From an uncultured Oscillospiraceae bacterium (lineage in GTDB: Bacteria > Bacillota > Clostridia > Oscillospirales > Ruminococcaceae): a stretch of 16,199 nt of DNA. Where the stretch lies: assembly GCA_910578965.1 (NCBI GenBank), contig CAJTSP010000053.1:1-16199 (forward strand). Reading direction: 5' to 3'. Both the position numbers and the translations under genes were made by a program. Positions 7,344 through 13,767 of this stretch are shown here, piece by piece. Numbering within the stretch: the first letter of the stretch is position 1; the number at the start of each line of letters is the position of its first letter. The notes beneath the pieces were generated by a model. It saw only the letters and a program-made list of their open reading frames with translations, was not told the origin of the DNA and searched no databases.

Positions 7344-8059
7344 GCAAGCTGTTGATTGTAATCCCCGCCTACAACGAGCAGGACAACATCGTGCGGGTGG
7401 TCACCGAGCTGGCCGAGCATTATCCCCAGTACGACTATGTGGTGGTAAACGACGGCAGCCGCGACCGTACCGCCGCGCTCTGCCGCGCACACGGCTTTAG
7501 GCTGATTGACCTACCGGTCAACCTTGGGCTGGCCGGGGCCTTCCAGACCGGGCTGCGCTATGCGGCCGAAAACGGCTACGACTGCGCCCTGCAGTTCGAC
7601 GGCGACGGCCAGCATCAGCCTAAATATATCGCCCCTATGCTGAAGCTTTTGGAGGAGGGGGCGGATATCGTGATCGGCAGCCGGTTTATCACGGTAAAAA
7701 AGCCCAAAAGCCTGCGGATGCTGGGCAGCTATCTTATTAGCTGGGCCATCCGGCTCACCACCGGCCGGGCCATCTGCGACCCTACCAGCGGCATGCGGAT
7801 GTACAGCCGCCGGCTACTGGAGGAGTTTGCCCAAAACCTCAACTACGGCCCCGAACCGGATACCATCAGCTACCTCATCAAGAACGGCGCGGTAGTAAAG
7901 GAGCTTCAGGTGGAGATGGCTGAGCGCACTAGCGGGCAAAGCTATTTCAACCTTATGCGCAGCGCGGAATATATGGTCAAGATGGGGCTTTCGATTTTGC
8001 TGATCCAATGGTTCCGCAAGCGGGACACCACCACCCCCTACCCCGAAAGGAGCCTGTAA
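7340..8059 (+). CDS. Family 2 glycosyltransferase, polyprenyl-phosphate sugar synthase type
   Basis: The true start is the ATG at 7340, which overlaps the stop of the preceding gene by ATGA and has AGGAGG at 7327-7332 with 7-nt spacing; the frame is open further upstream only as a shadow. The product is 239 residues: IVIPAYNEQDN at the N-terminus, VVNDGS at 35-40, and DGDGQH at 87-92 containing the DXD motif. DPTSGMRMYSR and GPEPD follow, as in dolichyl-phosphate mannose synthase-like enzymes. No long hydrophobic C-terminal segment is present, so it is probably a peripheral membrane enzyme that charges a polyprenyl phosphate with a sugar. The next gene, DUF2304, starts 1 nt after this stop; this glycosyltransferase-DUF2304 pairing is common and suggests the small membrane protein is its anchor or partner (inference). 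Confidence 0.9.
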   Translation: MSKLLIVIPAYNEQDNIVRVVTELAEHYPQYDYVVVNDGSRDRTAALCRAHGFRLIDLPVNLGLAGAFQTGLRYAAENGYDCALQFDGDGQHQPKYIAPMLKLLEEGADIVIGSRFITVKKPKSLRMLGSYLISWAIRLTTGRAICDPTSGMRMYSRRLLEEFAQNLNYGPEPDTISYLIKNGAVVKELQVEMAERTSGQSYFNLMRSAEYMVKMGLSILLIQWFRKRDTTTPYPERSL

Positions 8060-8060
8060 G

Positions 8061-8498
8061 ATGGAGGAACAGCTTGTTCTGCGCTGCCTGCTGGTGCTGG
8101 GTAGCCTGCTGACCGCCGCGTTCATCCTGCGCCGGGTGCGCAAGGCCCAGGTGCAGATTGAGGATACCATCTTCTGGCTGGGGTTCTCGGCCCTTTTGCT
8201 GCTGCTGAGCATCTTTCCGCAGGCGGCGTTCCGGCTTTCGCGGGCGCTGGGGTTCCAGAGCCCGATCAACCTGGTGTATCTGCTGATTATCTTTGTACTG
8301 CTGGCCAAACAGTTTTTTATGACCATCCGCATCAGCCAGATGGATTCCAAGCTGCGCAGCTTAGCCCAAAGGGTGGCACTCAACGAAGAAAAGATCGAGC
8401 GCAGCCGTCCGGCCGGCTCTCCCGAAGTCCCCGCCGGCTGTGTTCCTCCCGACAGCCCCCAAGGCTCCCCTGCCGGCCCTCGAAGCGTTTCAAAATAG
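8061..8498 (+). CDS. DUF2304-family small membrane protein
   Basis: The 145-residue protein has three hydrophobic segments, approximately residues 6-24, 36-52 and 70-88, the layout of DUF2304. A charged, probably coiled, stretch follows (SKLRSLAQRVALNEEKIE), then a Pro/Ser-rich tail of about 30 residues. The biochemical function of DUF2304 is unknown. Members are commonly encoded next to family 2 polyprenyl-phosphate glycosyltransferases, exactly as here, with a 1-nt gap and AAAGGAG at 8046-8052 inside the upstream gene. A role as membrane anchor or helper of that enzyme is inference. It is the last gene of the glycan operon. A six-T run lies at 8510-8515, but I could not draw a convincing stem directly before it. 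Confidence 0.85.
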   Translation: MEEQLVLRCLLVLGSLLTAAFILRRVRKAQVQIEDTIFWLGFSALLLLLSIFPQAAFRLSRALGFQSPINLVYLLIIFVLLAKQFFMTIRISQMDSKLRSLAQRVALNEEKIERSRPAGSPEVPAGCVPPDSPQGSPAGPRSVSK

Positions 8499-8840
8499 CC
8501 CGGCGGCCCTTTTTTGCGCTGGCAGAGCGTTTGAGGCGGCTGTGGGCGCAAATTTGCCATTGCCGTGCCCTTGCCCGCGCCGGCGGGCCGTGCTATAATG
8601 ATACGAATGCCTTATCTCTATCATCAGCGCCCGACCCTACCCCCGGCGGCATCTGCTGCCTCAGAAAAGCTTGGAATGCAGCAAGTATTCCCCCGCTTTT
8701 CCTCGTTGCGGCCGCCCGCCGGGTGCGAATCATCCACGAACGCCGAGATACGAAACGGGCTCTTACCCGCGGCCCGGCGGCTGCCCTGGGCGCAGGCGCT
8801 GCGGCCGTTTTGAAAGAATCTGCGAATGGAGGACTGAACG
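8499..8840 (+). other. 342-nt gene-free region holding a promoter and a long untranslated leader
   Basis: After the glycan operon stop, this stretch holds the promoter at 8571-8599 and then about 235 transcribed bases before the start codon at 8841. Open frames across it have skewed, low-complexity composition and no suitable ribosome binding site, so I treat it as noncoding. Two overlapping, mutually exclusive small stems are visible: TGCTGC 8654-8659 with GCAGCA 8678-8683, and GGAAT 8673-8677 with ATTCC 8687-8691. I do not recognise a known riboswitch core, T-box specifier or SRP, RNase P or tmRNA signature. It could be a regulatory leader or a separate small RNA. Confidence 0.5.
8571..8599 (+). 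promoter_or_regulatory. Sigma-A-type promoter with extended -10
   Basis: TTGCCC at 8571-8576 and a perfect TATAAT at 8594-8599 are separated by 17 bp. TG at 8591-8592, one base before the -10 box, gives an extended -10. Predicted transcription starts near 8606, about 235 nt before the first gene. This is one of the best promoters in the window. Confidence 0.85.
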
Positions 8841-9146
8841 ATGGCTTTTACCCCCAAGCTACTGTATAAGGGGCGCCCGCTGGTGCGCTGCAAGAACGAA
8901 ATTTATTACGGCAGCCTGGCCGACCCCTATGTTATATTTTTGCAGGTGCTTACCACCAAGCAGGAGCACGGCGCCGAGGTGGCCGACAAGATCCATGTGG
9001 TGCTGCTCTCTACCGATGCGTCCAAGCCGCTGCCCGAGCGGATTGTACGGCAGAGCTCCAAAAGCGGGCTGTACACTGCGTTAGAGATTGGCGGGATGTG
9101 GCTGGAGCGGGCGCTCAAGGAAGCGGCCGCCGTCCCTAAAAAGTGA
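8841..9146 (+). CDS. Small conserved-looking protein of unknown function (101 aa)
   Basis: This 101-residue protein starts with MAFTPKLLYKGRPLVRCKNE and has a mixed alpha/beta-looking composition with no signal peptide or membrane segment. GGAGG at 8828-8832 lies 8 nt before the ATG, and the gene follows a strong promoter with a long leader, so it is very likely expressed. The middle is beta-rich (the KIHVVLLST stretch) and the C-terminus is a Lys/Ala-rich helix. I do not recognise a named domain. It resembles short hypothetical proteins I associate with Clostridia, but that is a recollection rather than a test. DAHP synthase lies 186 nt downstream, separated by a GC-rich inverted repeat, so functional coupling is uncertain. 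Confidence 0.75.
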   Translation: MAFTPKLLYKGRPLVRCKNEIYYGSLADPYVIFLQVLTTKQEHGAEVADKIHVVLLSTDASKPLPERIVRQSSKSGLYTALEIGGMWLERALKEAAAVPKK

Positions 9147-9194
9147 GGCCGGCGGGCGGCGTACCCAAAGGGTGGCGCCCGCCCGCCGCCGGCC
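9147..9194 (+). other. GC-rich inverted repeat immediately after a stop codon
   Basis: GGCCGGCGG at 9147-9155 pairs perfectly with CCGCCGGCC at 9186-9194, and an ACCC/GGGT mini-stem lies in the loop. There is no T tract afterwards, so it does not fit a standard intrinsic terminator. It may pause transcription or protect the 3' end of the upstream message. The rest of the spacer to 9332 shows no clear promoter. Confidence 0.45.
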
Positions 9195-9332
9195 GGGATC
9201 TGCACACGCAGGCCCCGGCTTTTGGTTTGCAGCCGCCGGCTTAGCTTTTGGCGTTGCCGCGGGAGCGGCCGCCCGGCCTGCCGGCATGGGGCCGCATAGA
9301 GAGGGAAGCATAAAACGGGGAGGGTATAAGCG

Positions 9333-10355
9333 ATGATTATTCTCTTAAAGCACGGCGCCGAGGAGGTGCAGGTGCGGGCGCTCTGCGCCGAGCTGGAGGG
9401 CCGCGGGCTCAAGATTCATGAGAGCACCGGCAGCGAAGCCCGCATCTTAGGGCTGGTGGGGGATACCAAGTCGATCAACGAGAGCTGGCTTCTGGCAAAC
9501 CCGGTGGTGGAGGTTGTGCGCCGGGTTACCGAGCCGTACAAAAAGGCCAACCGCAAGTTTCACCCGGACGATACGGTGGTCGAGGTGGGCCATGCCAAAA
9601 TAGGCGGAGGGCATTTTGCCGTGATTGCCGGGCCCTGCAGCGTCGAAAGCGAGGAGCAGATCGAGGAGGTGGCGGCGGCGGTTAAGCAGAGCGGCGCCGC
9701 CCTTTTGCGGGGCGGCGCGTTCAAGCCGCGCACCTCGCCGTATTCCTTTCAGGGGCTGCGTGCAGACGGCCTTGAGCTGCTGCGCCATGCGCGCCGGGCT
9801 ACCGGCCTGCCCATTGTAACCGAGATCATGAACACCGAGCACCTACCCCTGTTTGAGGATGTGGACCTGATCCAGGTGGGGGCCCGCAACATGCAGAACT
9901 TTGAGCTGCTGCGCCGCCTGGGCCAAACCGGCAAGCCGATCCTGCTAAAGCGGGGGCTTTCGGCCACCCTGGAGGAGCTGGTAATGAGCGCCGAATACAT
10001 CATGGCCGAGGGCAACGGGCAGGTGATCCTCTGCGAGCGGGGCATCCGCACCTTTGAAACCAGCATGCGCAACACCCTGGATATTTCGGCCGTGCCGATG
10101 CTCAAAAAGATGACCCATCTGCCGGTGGTGATCGATCCCAGCCATGCCGCCGGCATCTCCTGGATGGTCGAGCCGCTGGCCGCCGCCGCCGTGGCCGCCG
10201 GGGCGGACGGGCTGATGATCGAGGTGCACAACAACCCTGCCTGCGCCCTCTGCGACGGGGCCCAGAGCCTAACCTGCCGGCAGTTTGACGCGCTGATGCA
10301 AAAAATCCGCCCCGAGGCCGAGTTTTTTGGCCGCCGCCTCTCGGCGGCGGGGTAA
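9333..10355 (+). CDS. aroF: 3-deoxy-7-phosphoheptulonate (DAHP) synthase, type I-beta with N-terminal regulatory domain
   Basis: This enzyme condenses phosphoenolpyruvate and erythrose 4-phosphate to DAHP, the first step of the shikimate pathway to aromatic amino acids. At 340 residues it matches Thermotoga-type DAHP synthases: a ferredoxin-like domain at residues 1-70, which in that group mediates feedback inhibition by aromatic amino acids, then a TIM barrel. The barrel contains AGPCSVES (GPCS at 100-103), RGGAFKPRTSPYSFQG, CERGIRTFE and DPSHAAG. The metal ligands fit Cys102, His271, Glu297 and Asp308. The gene is preceded by GGGGAGGG at 9317-9324 with 8-nt spacing. No chorismate mutase domain is fused to it and no other shikimate gene is nearby. 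The symbol follows common usage for this type; aroG or aroA are also used. Confidence 0.96.
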   Translation: MIILLKHGAEEVQVRALCAELEGRGLKIHESTGSEARILGLVGDTKSINESWLLANPVVEVVRRVTEPYKKANRKFHPDDTVVEVGHAKIGGGHFAVIAGPCSVESEEQIEEVAAAVKQSGAALLRGGAFKPRTSPYSFQGLRADGLELLRHARRATGLPIVTEIMNTEHLPLFEDVDLIQVGARNMQNFELLRRLGQTGKPILLKRGLSATLEELVMSAEYIMAEGNGQVILCERGIRTFETSMRNTLDISAVPMLKKMTHLPVVIDPSHAAGISWMVEPLAAAAVAAGADGLMIEVHNNPACALCDGAQSLTCRQFDALMQKIRPEAEFFGRRLSAAG

Positions 10356-10373
10356 GGGCGGGTTTTGGGCCAA

Positions 10374-10397
10374 TCCAGGGGGGCTCGCCCCCCTGGA
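10374..10397 (+). repeat. Perfect 10-bp hairpin with CTCG tetraloop downstream of aroF
   Basis: TCCAGGGGGG (10374-10383) and CCCCCCTGGA (10388-10397) flank a CTCG tetraloop and are followed by five more C residues. It lies 19 nt after the aroF stop. An AAAAATTTT stretch follows at about 10410, but not directly after the stem, so termination is possible but not textbook. The layout resembles the palindrome at 16142-16175 (G-run, short centre, C-run, extra C tract), which suggests a family of intergenic palindromes. The rest of the 207-nt spacer shows no clear promoter. Confidence 0.7.
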
Positions 10398-10562
10398 CCC
10401 CCATTGCGAAAAATTTTATCTTTCAGGTCGATGGTTCCAGCCACTGTGTCGGCAGCGGCCCAAACGCAAGGGGCCCCGACCGAACGGGAACAGCCGAATC
10501 CCCTGCCGGACAAGGGAAAGGGCCCCCCGGCCAAATTGTAAACCTCAAAAGGAGTACCGCCT

Positions 10563-11030
10563 ATGAAGGCACATGCCGGCCGCGCCGCGCCGGCCCCAAA
10601 GCCCGCGCCCCTGCCAAAGGTCGCGTTGCTGTGGGGCCTGGATCCCGCTGATCCGTCCCTTGCGCCGCTGCGCGCCGCCCAAAAGCTGGGCATTGCCCTG
10701 CGGGCGGTGCCCCCGGCCGGCCTTGGCCGCACCGTGGCCGCGCTCTGCGGTCTGCCGGCGGGCCCAAAGGCCCCGGCCGATCCCGGCCCCGCCGCGCCGA
10801 CGCCCGCCGGGGCCGCTTTTTTGCCGGCCCTTGTGCTCTGCGGCCTGCCCGAGGCCGAGCGGGACGCCCTGCTGGATGCCCTGCGCGCCGCGGGCGCGGC
10901 CATCCCGCTCAAGGCCATTGTAACCCCCATCAACCAAAGCTGGCGTTTTTTGGACCTTTTGGCCGAGCTGGCCGCCGAGTACGCCGCCCTGCAAGGGGCG
11001 GCGAGACAGGAAAACAAAGGCCCCAAGTAA
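10563..11030 (+). CDS. DUF3783 domain protein (155 aa)
   Basis: The 155-residue protein has a Pro/Ala-rich N-terminus, a first alpha/beta segment around residues 18-60 (KVALLWGLDPAD), a Pro/Ala-rich linker near 65-85, and a C-terminal segment around 90-142. That segment contains LVLCGLPEAERDALLDALR and IPLKAIVTPINQSWRFLDLL and matches the DUF3783 pattern I know from Clostridia. No enzymatic motif, signal peptide or membrane helix is visible, and the family function is unknown. AAAAGGAG ending at 10554 lies 8 nt before the ATG. The unusually Ala/Pro-rich linkers match a habit of other proteins in this window and may reflect GC pressure. Neighbours are aroF upstream and apbE 134 nt downstream; I infer no functional link. 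Confidence 0.75.
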   Translation: MKAHAGRAAPAPKPAPLPKVALLWGLDPADPSLAPLRAAQKLGIALRAVPPAGLGRTVAALCGLPAGPKAPADPGPAAPTPAGAAFLPALVLCGLPEAERDALLDALRAAGAAIPLKAIVTPINQSWRFLDLLAELAAEYAALQGAARQENKGPK

Positions 11031-11164
11031 AATTCGATCTACCGAAAATTACATTCGCCGGGCGGCCGCTGATCCGGGTTTTTTCCGGCCCGCCGGCCGC
11101 CGGCCCTGCCCGTGTTTTTTGCCATACCCCCGCCAGATCGTTCCGTGCAAAGGAGCTGACCGGC

Positions 11165-12286
11165 ATGACCCGCCATTTTTTGCAAAATCGCCCGGCACAA
11201 AAAAAGCCGGCCCGCCGGCCTGCCGGCCCAAGAGCCCGCCGCCTTTGGGCGGGCCTTTTGACGTTCTGCCTGCTGGCCCTAACCCTGGCCCTGGCCGGCT
11301 GTTCCCGCGCGCCCCAGCGCTACACCAGCGTCTGGTTTGACCTTTTTGACACCGTGACCACCGTGGTGGGCTACGCCGCCTCCGAGGAGGAATGGGAAAC
11401 CCAGATGCAGGCCCTGCATGCCGACCTGCTGGCCTGCCACCGGCTGTTTGACATCTACCGCCACTACGACGGCGTTGTGAACCTCTACGATCTCAACCAA
11501 ACCGCCGCAGCCGGCCCGGTAACGGTGGACGGGCGGCTTTTTGGCCTTTTGGAGGCCTCGGCCGAGATTGCCCTGCGCACCGGCCAAAAAACCAACATCG
11601 CCCTTGGGCCGGTGTTGGCGCTCTGGCATGAGGCACGTACCGCCGGGCTGGATAATCCCGCCGCCGCCTATCTGCCGGATCCGGACGCCCTGGCCGGGGC
11701 CTCCCGGCACTGTGGCATCGAAAGCCTTGTGCTTGATGCTGCCGCAAACACCGTTTTTTACGCCGACCCCATGATGCAATTGGACGTGGGAGCGGTGGCC
11801 AAGGGCTATGCCGCCGAGCTGGCCGCCCGCGCGGCCGGGGAGCGCGGCCTTGAAAGCGCCCTGCTGAGCCTGGGCGGCAACCTGCGGGCGATTGGCCAAA
11901 AGCCGGACGGCTCGGCCTGGACCGGCGGGCTGGAAAACCCCCTCGACCCCGAAGGGGAATTCCTCTGCACCCTGCCGCTTGGGCCGGGCGAATCGTTGGT
12001 AACAAGCGGGGACTATCAACGGTATTACGAGGTAAACGGGGTGCGTTACCATCACCTCATCGATCCCGCTACCCTTGCCCCGGCCGATTACTGCCATGCG
12101 GTTTGCGTTTTGTGCGGCGATTCGGCCCTGGCAGACGGCTTTTCCACCGCCCTTTTCTGTACCCCGCCCGAGGAGGGGCTGCGGCTTGTGGAATCCATCC
12201 CCGGCCTTGAGGCCGCCTGGGTATTGCCGGATGGCAGCATGCAGTACTCCTCCGGGTTTGCCGAGCGCGCGGGGGTGGCCGGATGA
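11165..12286 (+). CDS. apbE: FAD:protein FMN transferase, lipoprotein form (ApbE)
   Basis: ApbE uses FAD and magnesium to attach FMN covalently to a threonine of extracytoplasmic flavoproteins such as RnfG- or NqrC-like subunits. This 373-residue protein begins with a basic region, a hydrophobic helix and the lipobox LAGC ending in Cys46, so it should be membrane-anchored outside. Family motifs follow in order: TVTTVVGYA near the start of the mature domain, a QLDVGAVAKGYA segment around residue 206, SLGGN, LVTSGDYQRYY around residue 280, HHLIDP, and ADGFSTALF with Asp324 and Thr328. AAAGGAG at about 11149-11155 supports the ATG. Its stop overlaps the mutY start by ATGA, so the two are probably co-transcribed, although no functional link is known. 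No flavoprotein target is encoded in the window. Confidence 0.95.
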   Translation: MTRHFLQNRPAQKKPARRPAGPRARRLWAGLLTFCLLALTLALAGCSRAPQRYTSVWFDLFDTVTTVVGYAASEEEWETQMQALHADLLACHRLFDIYRHYDGVVNLYDLNQTAAAGPVTVDGRLFGLLEASAEIALRTGQKTNIALGPVLALWHEARTAGLDNPAAAYLPDPDALAGASRHCGIESLVLDAAANTVFYADPMMQLDVGAVAKGYAAELAARAAGERGLESALLSLGGNLRAIGQKPDGSAWTGGLENPLDPEGEFLCTLPLGPGESLVTSGDYQRYYEVNGVRYHHLIDPATLAPADYCHAVCVLCGDSALADGFSTALFCTPPEEGLRLVESIPGLEAAWVLPDGSMQYSSGFAERAGVAG

Positions 12287-13530
12287 ACCAGAAGCCGGGC
12301 GCCGGGCGCATAGGCGCGGCTCAGATGCAAAAAAACGCGGCAGAGCGTATAAAGGGTACAAGGCAGGCCTGCCGGCGCACGGCCGGGACGTGGCAGGGAA
12401 TGGCGGGAGCGGCGCCCGGGTTTGCCGATAACGCACAGGCTGCCGCTGCTCCATTGCCTCCCATCGCGCCCGCTCTGCTGGGCTGGTTTGCCGTCCACCG
12501 GCGGGTTTTGCCCTTCCGGCAAAACCCCAGCCCCTACCGGGTGTGGGTGAGCGAGATCATGCTGCAGCAGACCCGTGTGTCTGCTGCCCTGCCCTATTAC
12601 GAGCGGTTTGTGGCCGAGCTGCCTACCGTACAGGCCCTGGCCGAATGCGACGGGCAGCGCCTGCATAAGCTCTGGGAGGGCCTTGGCTACTACAGTCGGG
12701 TACGCAACCTGCAAAAGGCCGCCCGGCTGGTGATGGAGCGGCATGGCGGGGCCCTACCGGCCGATTACAACGCCCTGCGCGCCCTGCCCGGCATTGGGGA
12801 TTACACGGCCGGCGCAATTGCCTCCATTTGTTTTGGGCTGCCGGTCCCGGCGGTGGACGGCAATGTACTGCGGGTATTCAGCCGGCTGTATGCCGACGGG
12901 CGCAACGTCCTGGAGCCGGCTGTCAAAAAGGAGTTTGCCGCCCGTGTTTTGGCTCATCAGCCGCCCGGCACGCCCGGCCCCTATAACGAGGCGTTGATGG
13001 AGCTGGGAGCCCTGGTTTGCCTGCCGGGGGGCGGGCCGCTCTGCGCTGAATGCCCGCTGGCCTCCCTTTGCCGCGCCAGGGCGCAGGGCCGGCAAGGGGA
13101 GCTTCCGGTCAAAACCAAGCCCAAGGCCCGGCGGATACAGCCGATTACCGTGCTGGCGGTTTTTTCGCCGCACGGGGTGCTGCTGCAGCGCCGGCCGCAA
13201 AAGGGCCTGCTGGCCGGGCTGTGGCAGCCGCTGCTGGCCGAACGCGCTCTCACCGGGCCCGAGGCGCTGGAGCTTTTGGCGGCCCAGGGCCTTGGCGGGG
13301 CGATACAGGCCGGGCCCCTGCCTGCCGCAAAGCACATCTTCAGCCATATCGAGTGGCAGATGTCCGGCTGGCAATACAACTGCCCCAACCCACCCAAAAC
13401 GCTGCCCGAGGGCCTCGTATGGGCGAGCCCCGCCCAGCTACAAAACGAGCTGGCCCTGCCCGGTGCCTTTTCGGCCTACCGCGCCATCCTGCTGCAGGGC
13501 GGGCCGTCGCCCTGCGCAGGGGCAGGGTAA
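12283..13530 (+). CDS. mutY: A/G-specific adenine DNA glycosylase
   Basis: MutY removes adenine mispaired with 8-oxoguanine or guanine. Conserved sequence begins near residue 64 (LLGWFAVHRR). SEIMLQQT gives the catalytic Glu91, LPGIGDYTAGA is the helix-hairpin-helix segment, and VDGNV gives the catalytic Asp192; these sit 54 residues later than Glu37 and Asp138 of the E. coli enzyme. The iron-sulfur cysteines are Cys246, 254, 257 and 263, a C-X7-C-X2-C-X5-C pattern instead of the usual X6 first spacing. The C-terminal Nudix-like 8-oxoguanine recognition domain includes IFSHIEW. The start at 12283 overlaps the apbE stop by ATGA but has only a weak GGGGGTGG ribosome binding site, and the roughly 60-residue basic N-terminal extension is unusual; ATG at 12325 or 12400 are alternatives. 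The 228-nt spacer downstream holds the next promoter. Confidence 0.93.
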   Translation: MNQKPGAGRIGAAQMQKNAAERIKGTRQACRRTAGTWQGMAGAAPGFADNAQAAAAPLPPIAPALLGWFAVHRRVLPFRQNPSPYRVWVSEIMLQQTRVSAALPYYERFVAELPTVQALAECDGQRLHKLWEGLGYYSRVRNLQKAARLVMERHGGALPADYNALRALPGIGDYTAGAIASICFGLPVPAVDGNVLRVFSRLYADGRNVLEPAVKKEFAARVLAHQPPGTPGPYNEALMELGALVCLPGGGPLCAECPLASLCRARAQGRQGELPVKTKPKARRIQPITVLAVFSPHGVLLQRRPQKGLLAGLWQPLLAERALTGPEALELLAAQGLGGAIQAGPLPAAKHIFSHIEWQMSGWQYNCPNPPKTLPEGLVWASPAQLQNELALPGAFSAYRAILLQGGPSPCAGAG

Positions 13531-13662
13531 CTGCGGGCAGCCGTGAAATGGCTCGCCGCTCTTTCCGGGCCGCGCTGCACAGAGCGGGCATGGCAAACCG
13601 AGCCCTGCCTCTGCCTACCCGGCGACAGCCATGCACGGGATGGAGGCCGCTGCAATTTTTAG

Positions 13663-13691
13663 TTGTAATTCGCATGGACAGCGGGTATAAT
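13663..13691 (+). promoter_or_regulatory. Sigma-A-type promoter for the small membrane protein and LytM-like gene
   Basis: TTGTAA at 13663-13668 and a perfect TATAAT at 13686-13691 are separated by exactly 17 bp. Transcription should begin near 13698, about 70 nt before the start codon at 13768. An AAGGAGG sequence overlaps the downstream edge of the -10 box, but it lies before the predicted transcription start and should not act in translation. Confidence 0.85.
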
Positions 13692-13767
13692 AAGGAGGTA
13701 AGCTGCGTGTGCTTCCTGCCGCGCGGCGTCCTGCAAAAACCTGCCCAGGCGAAAGGAGATGGCCGGC

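Noticed and set aside
8472..8515. Possible terminator after the DUF2304 gene
   Set aside because: A six-T run exists, but the only pairing I can draw (GCCGG with CCGGC) is short, has a long loop and is separated from the T run.
8531..8869. Open frames in the long leader (8531-8869, 8565-8813)
   Set aside because: Amino-acid composition is skewed, no ribosome binding site precedes them, and both start upstream of the predicted transcription start.
10384..10387. Calling the 10374-10397 hairpin a standard intrinsic terminator
   Set aside because: The stem is followed by a C tract and mixed sequence rather than an immediate T run, so I list it as a repeat with possible termination activity.
9749..11026. 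425-residue open frame on the minus strand
   Set aside because: It runs antisense through aroF and the DUF3783 gene, is rich in Ala, Arg, Ser and Gly as expected of a GC-rich shadow frame, and shows no domain or ribosome binding site.
11279..12454. 391-residue open frame on the minus strand
   Set aside because: It is antisense to apbE and the mutY start, with no recognisable domain; apbE motifs on the + strand explain the sequence.
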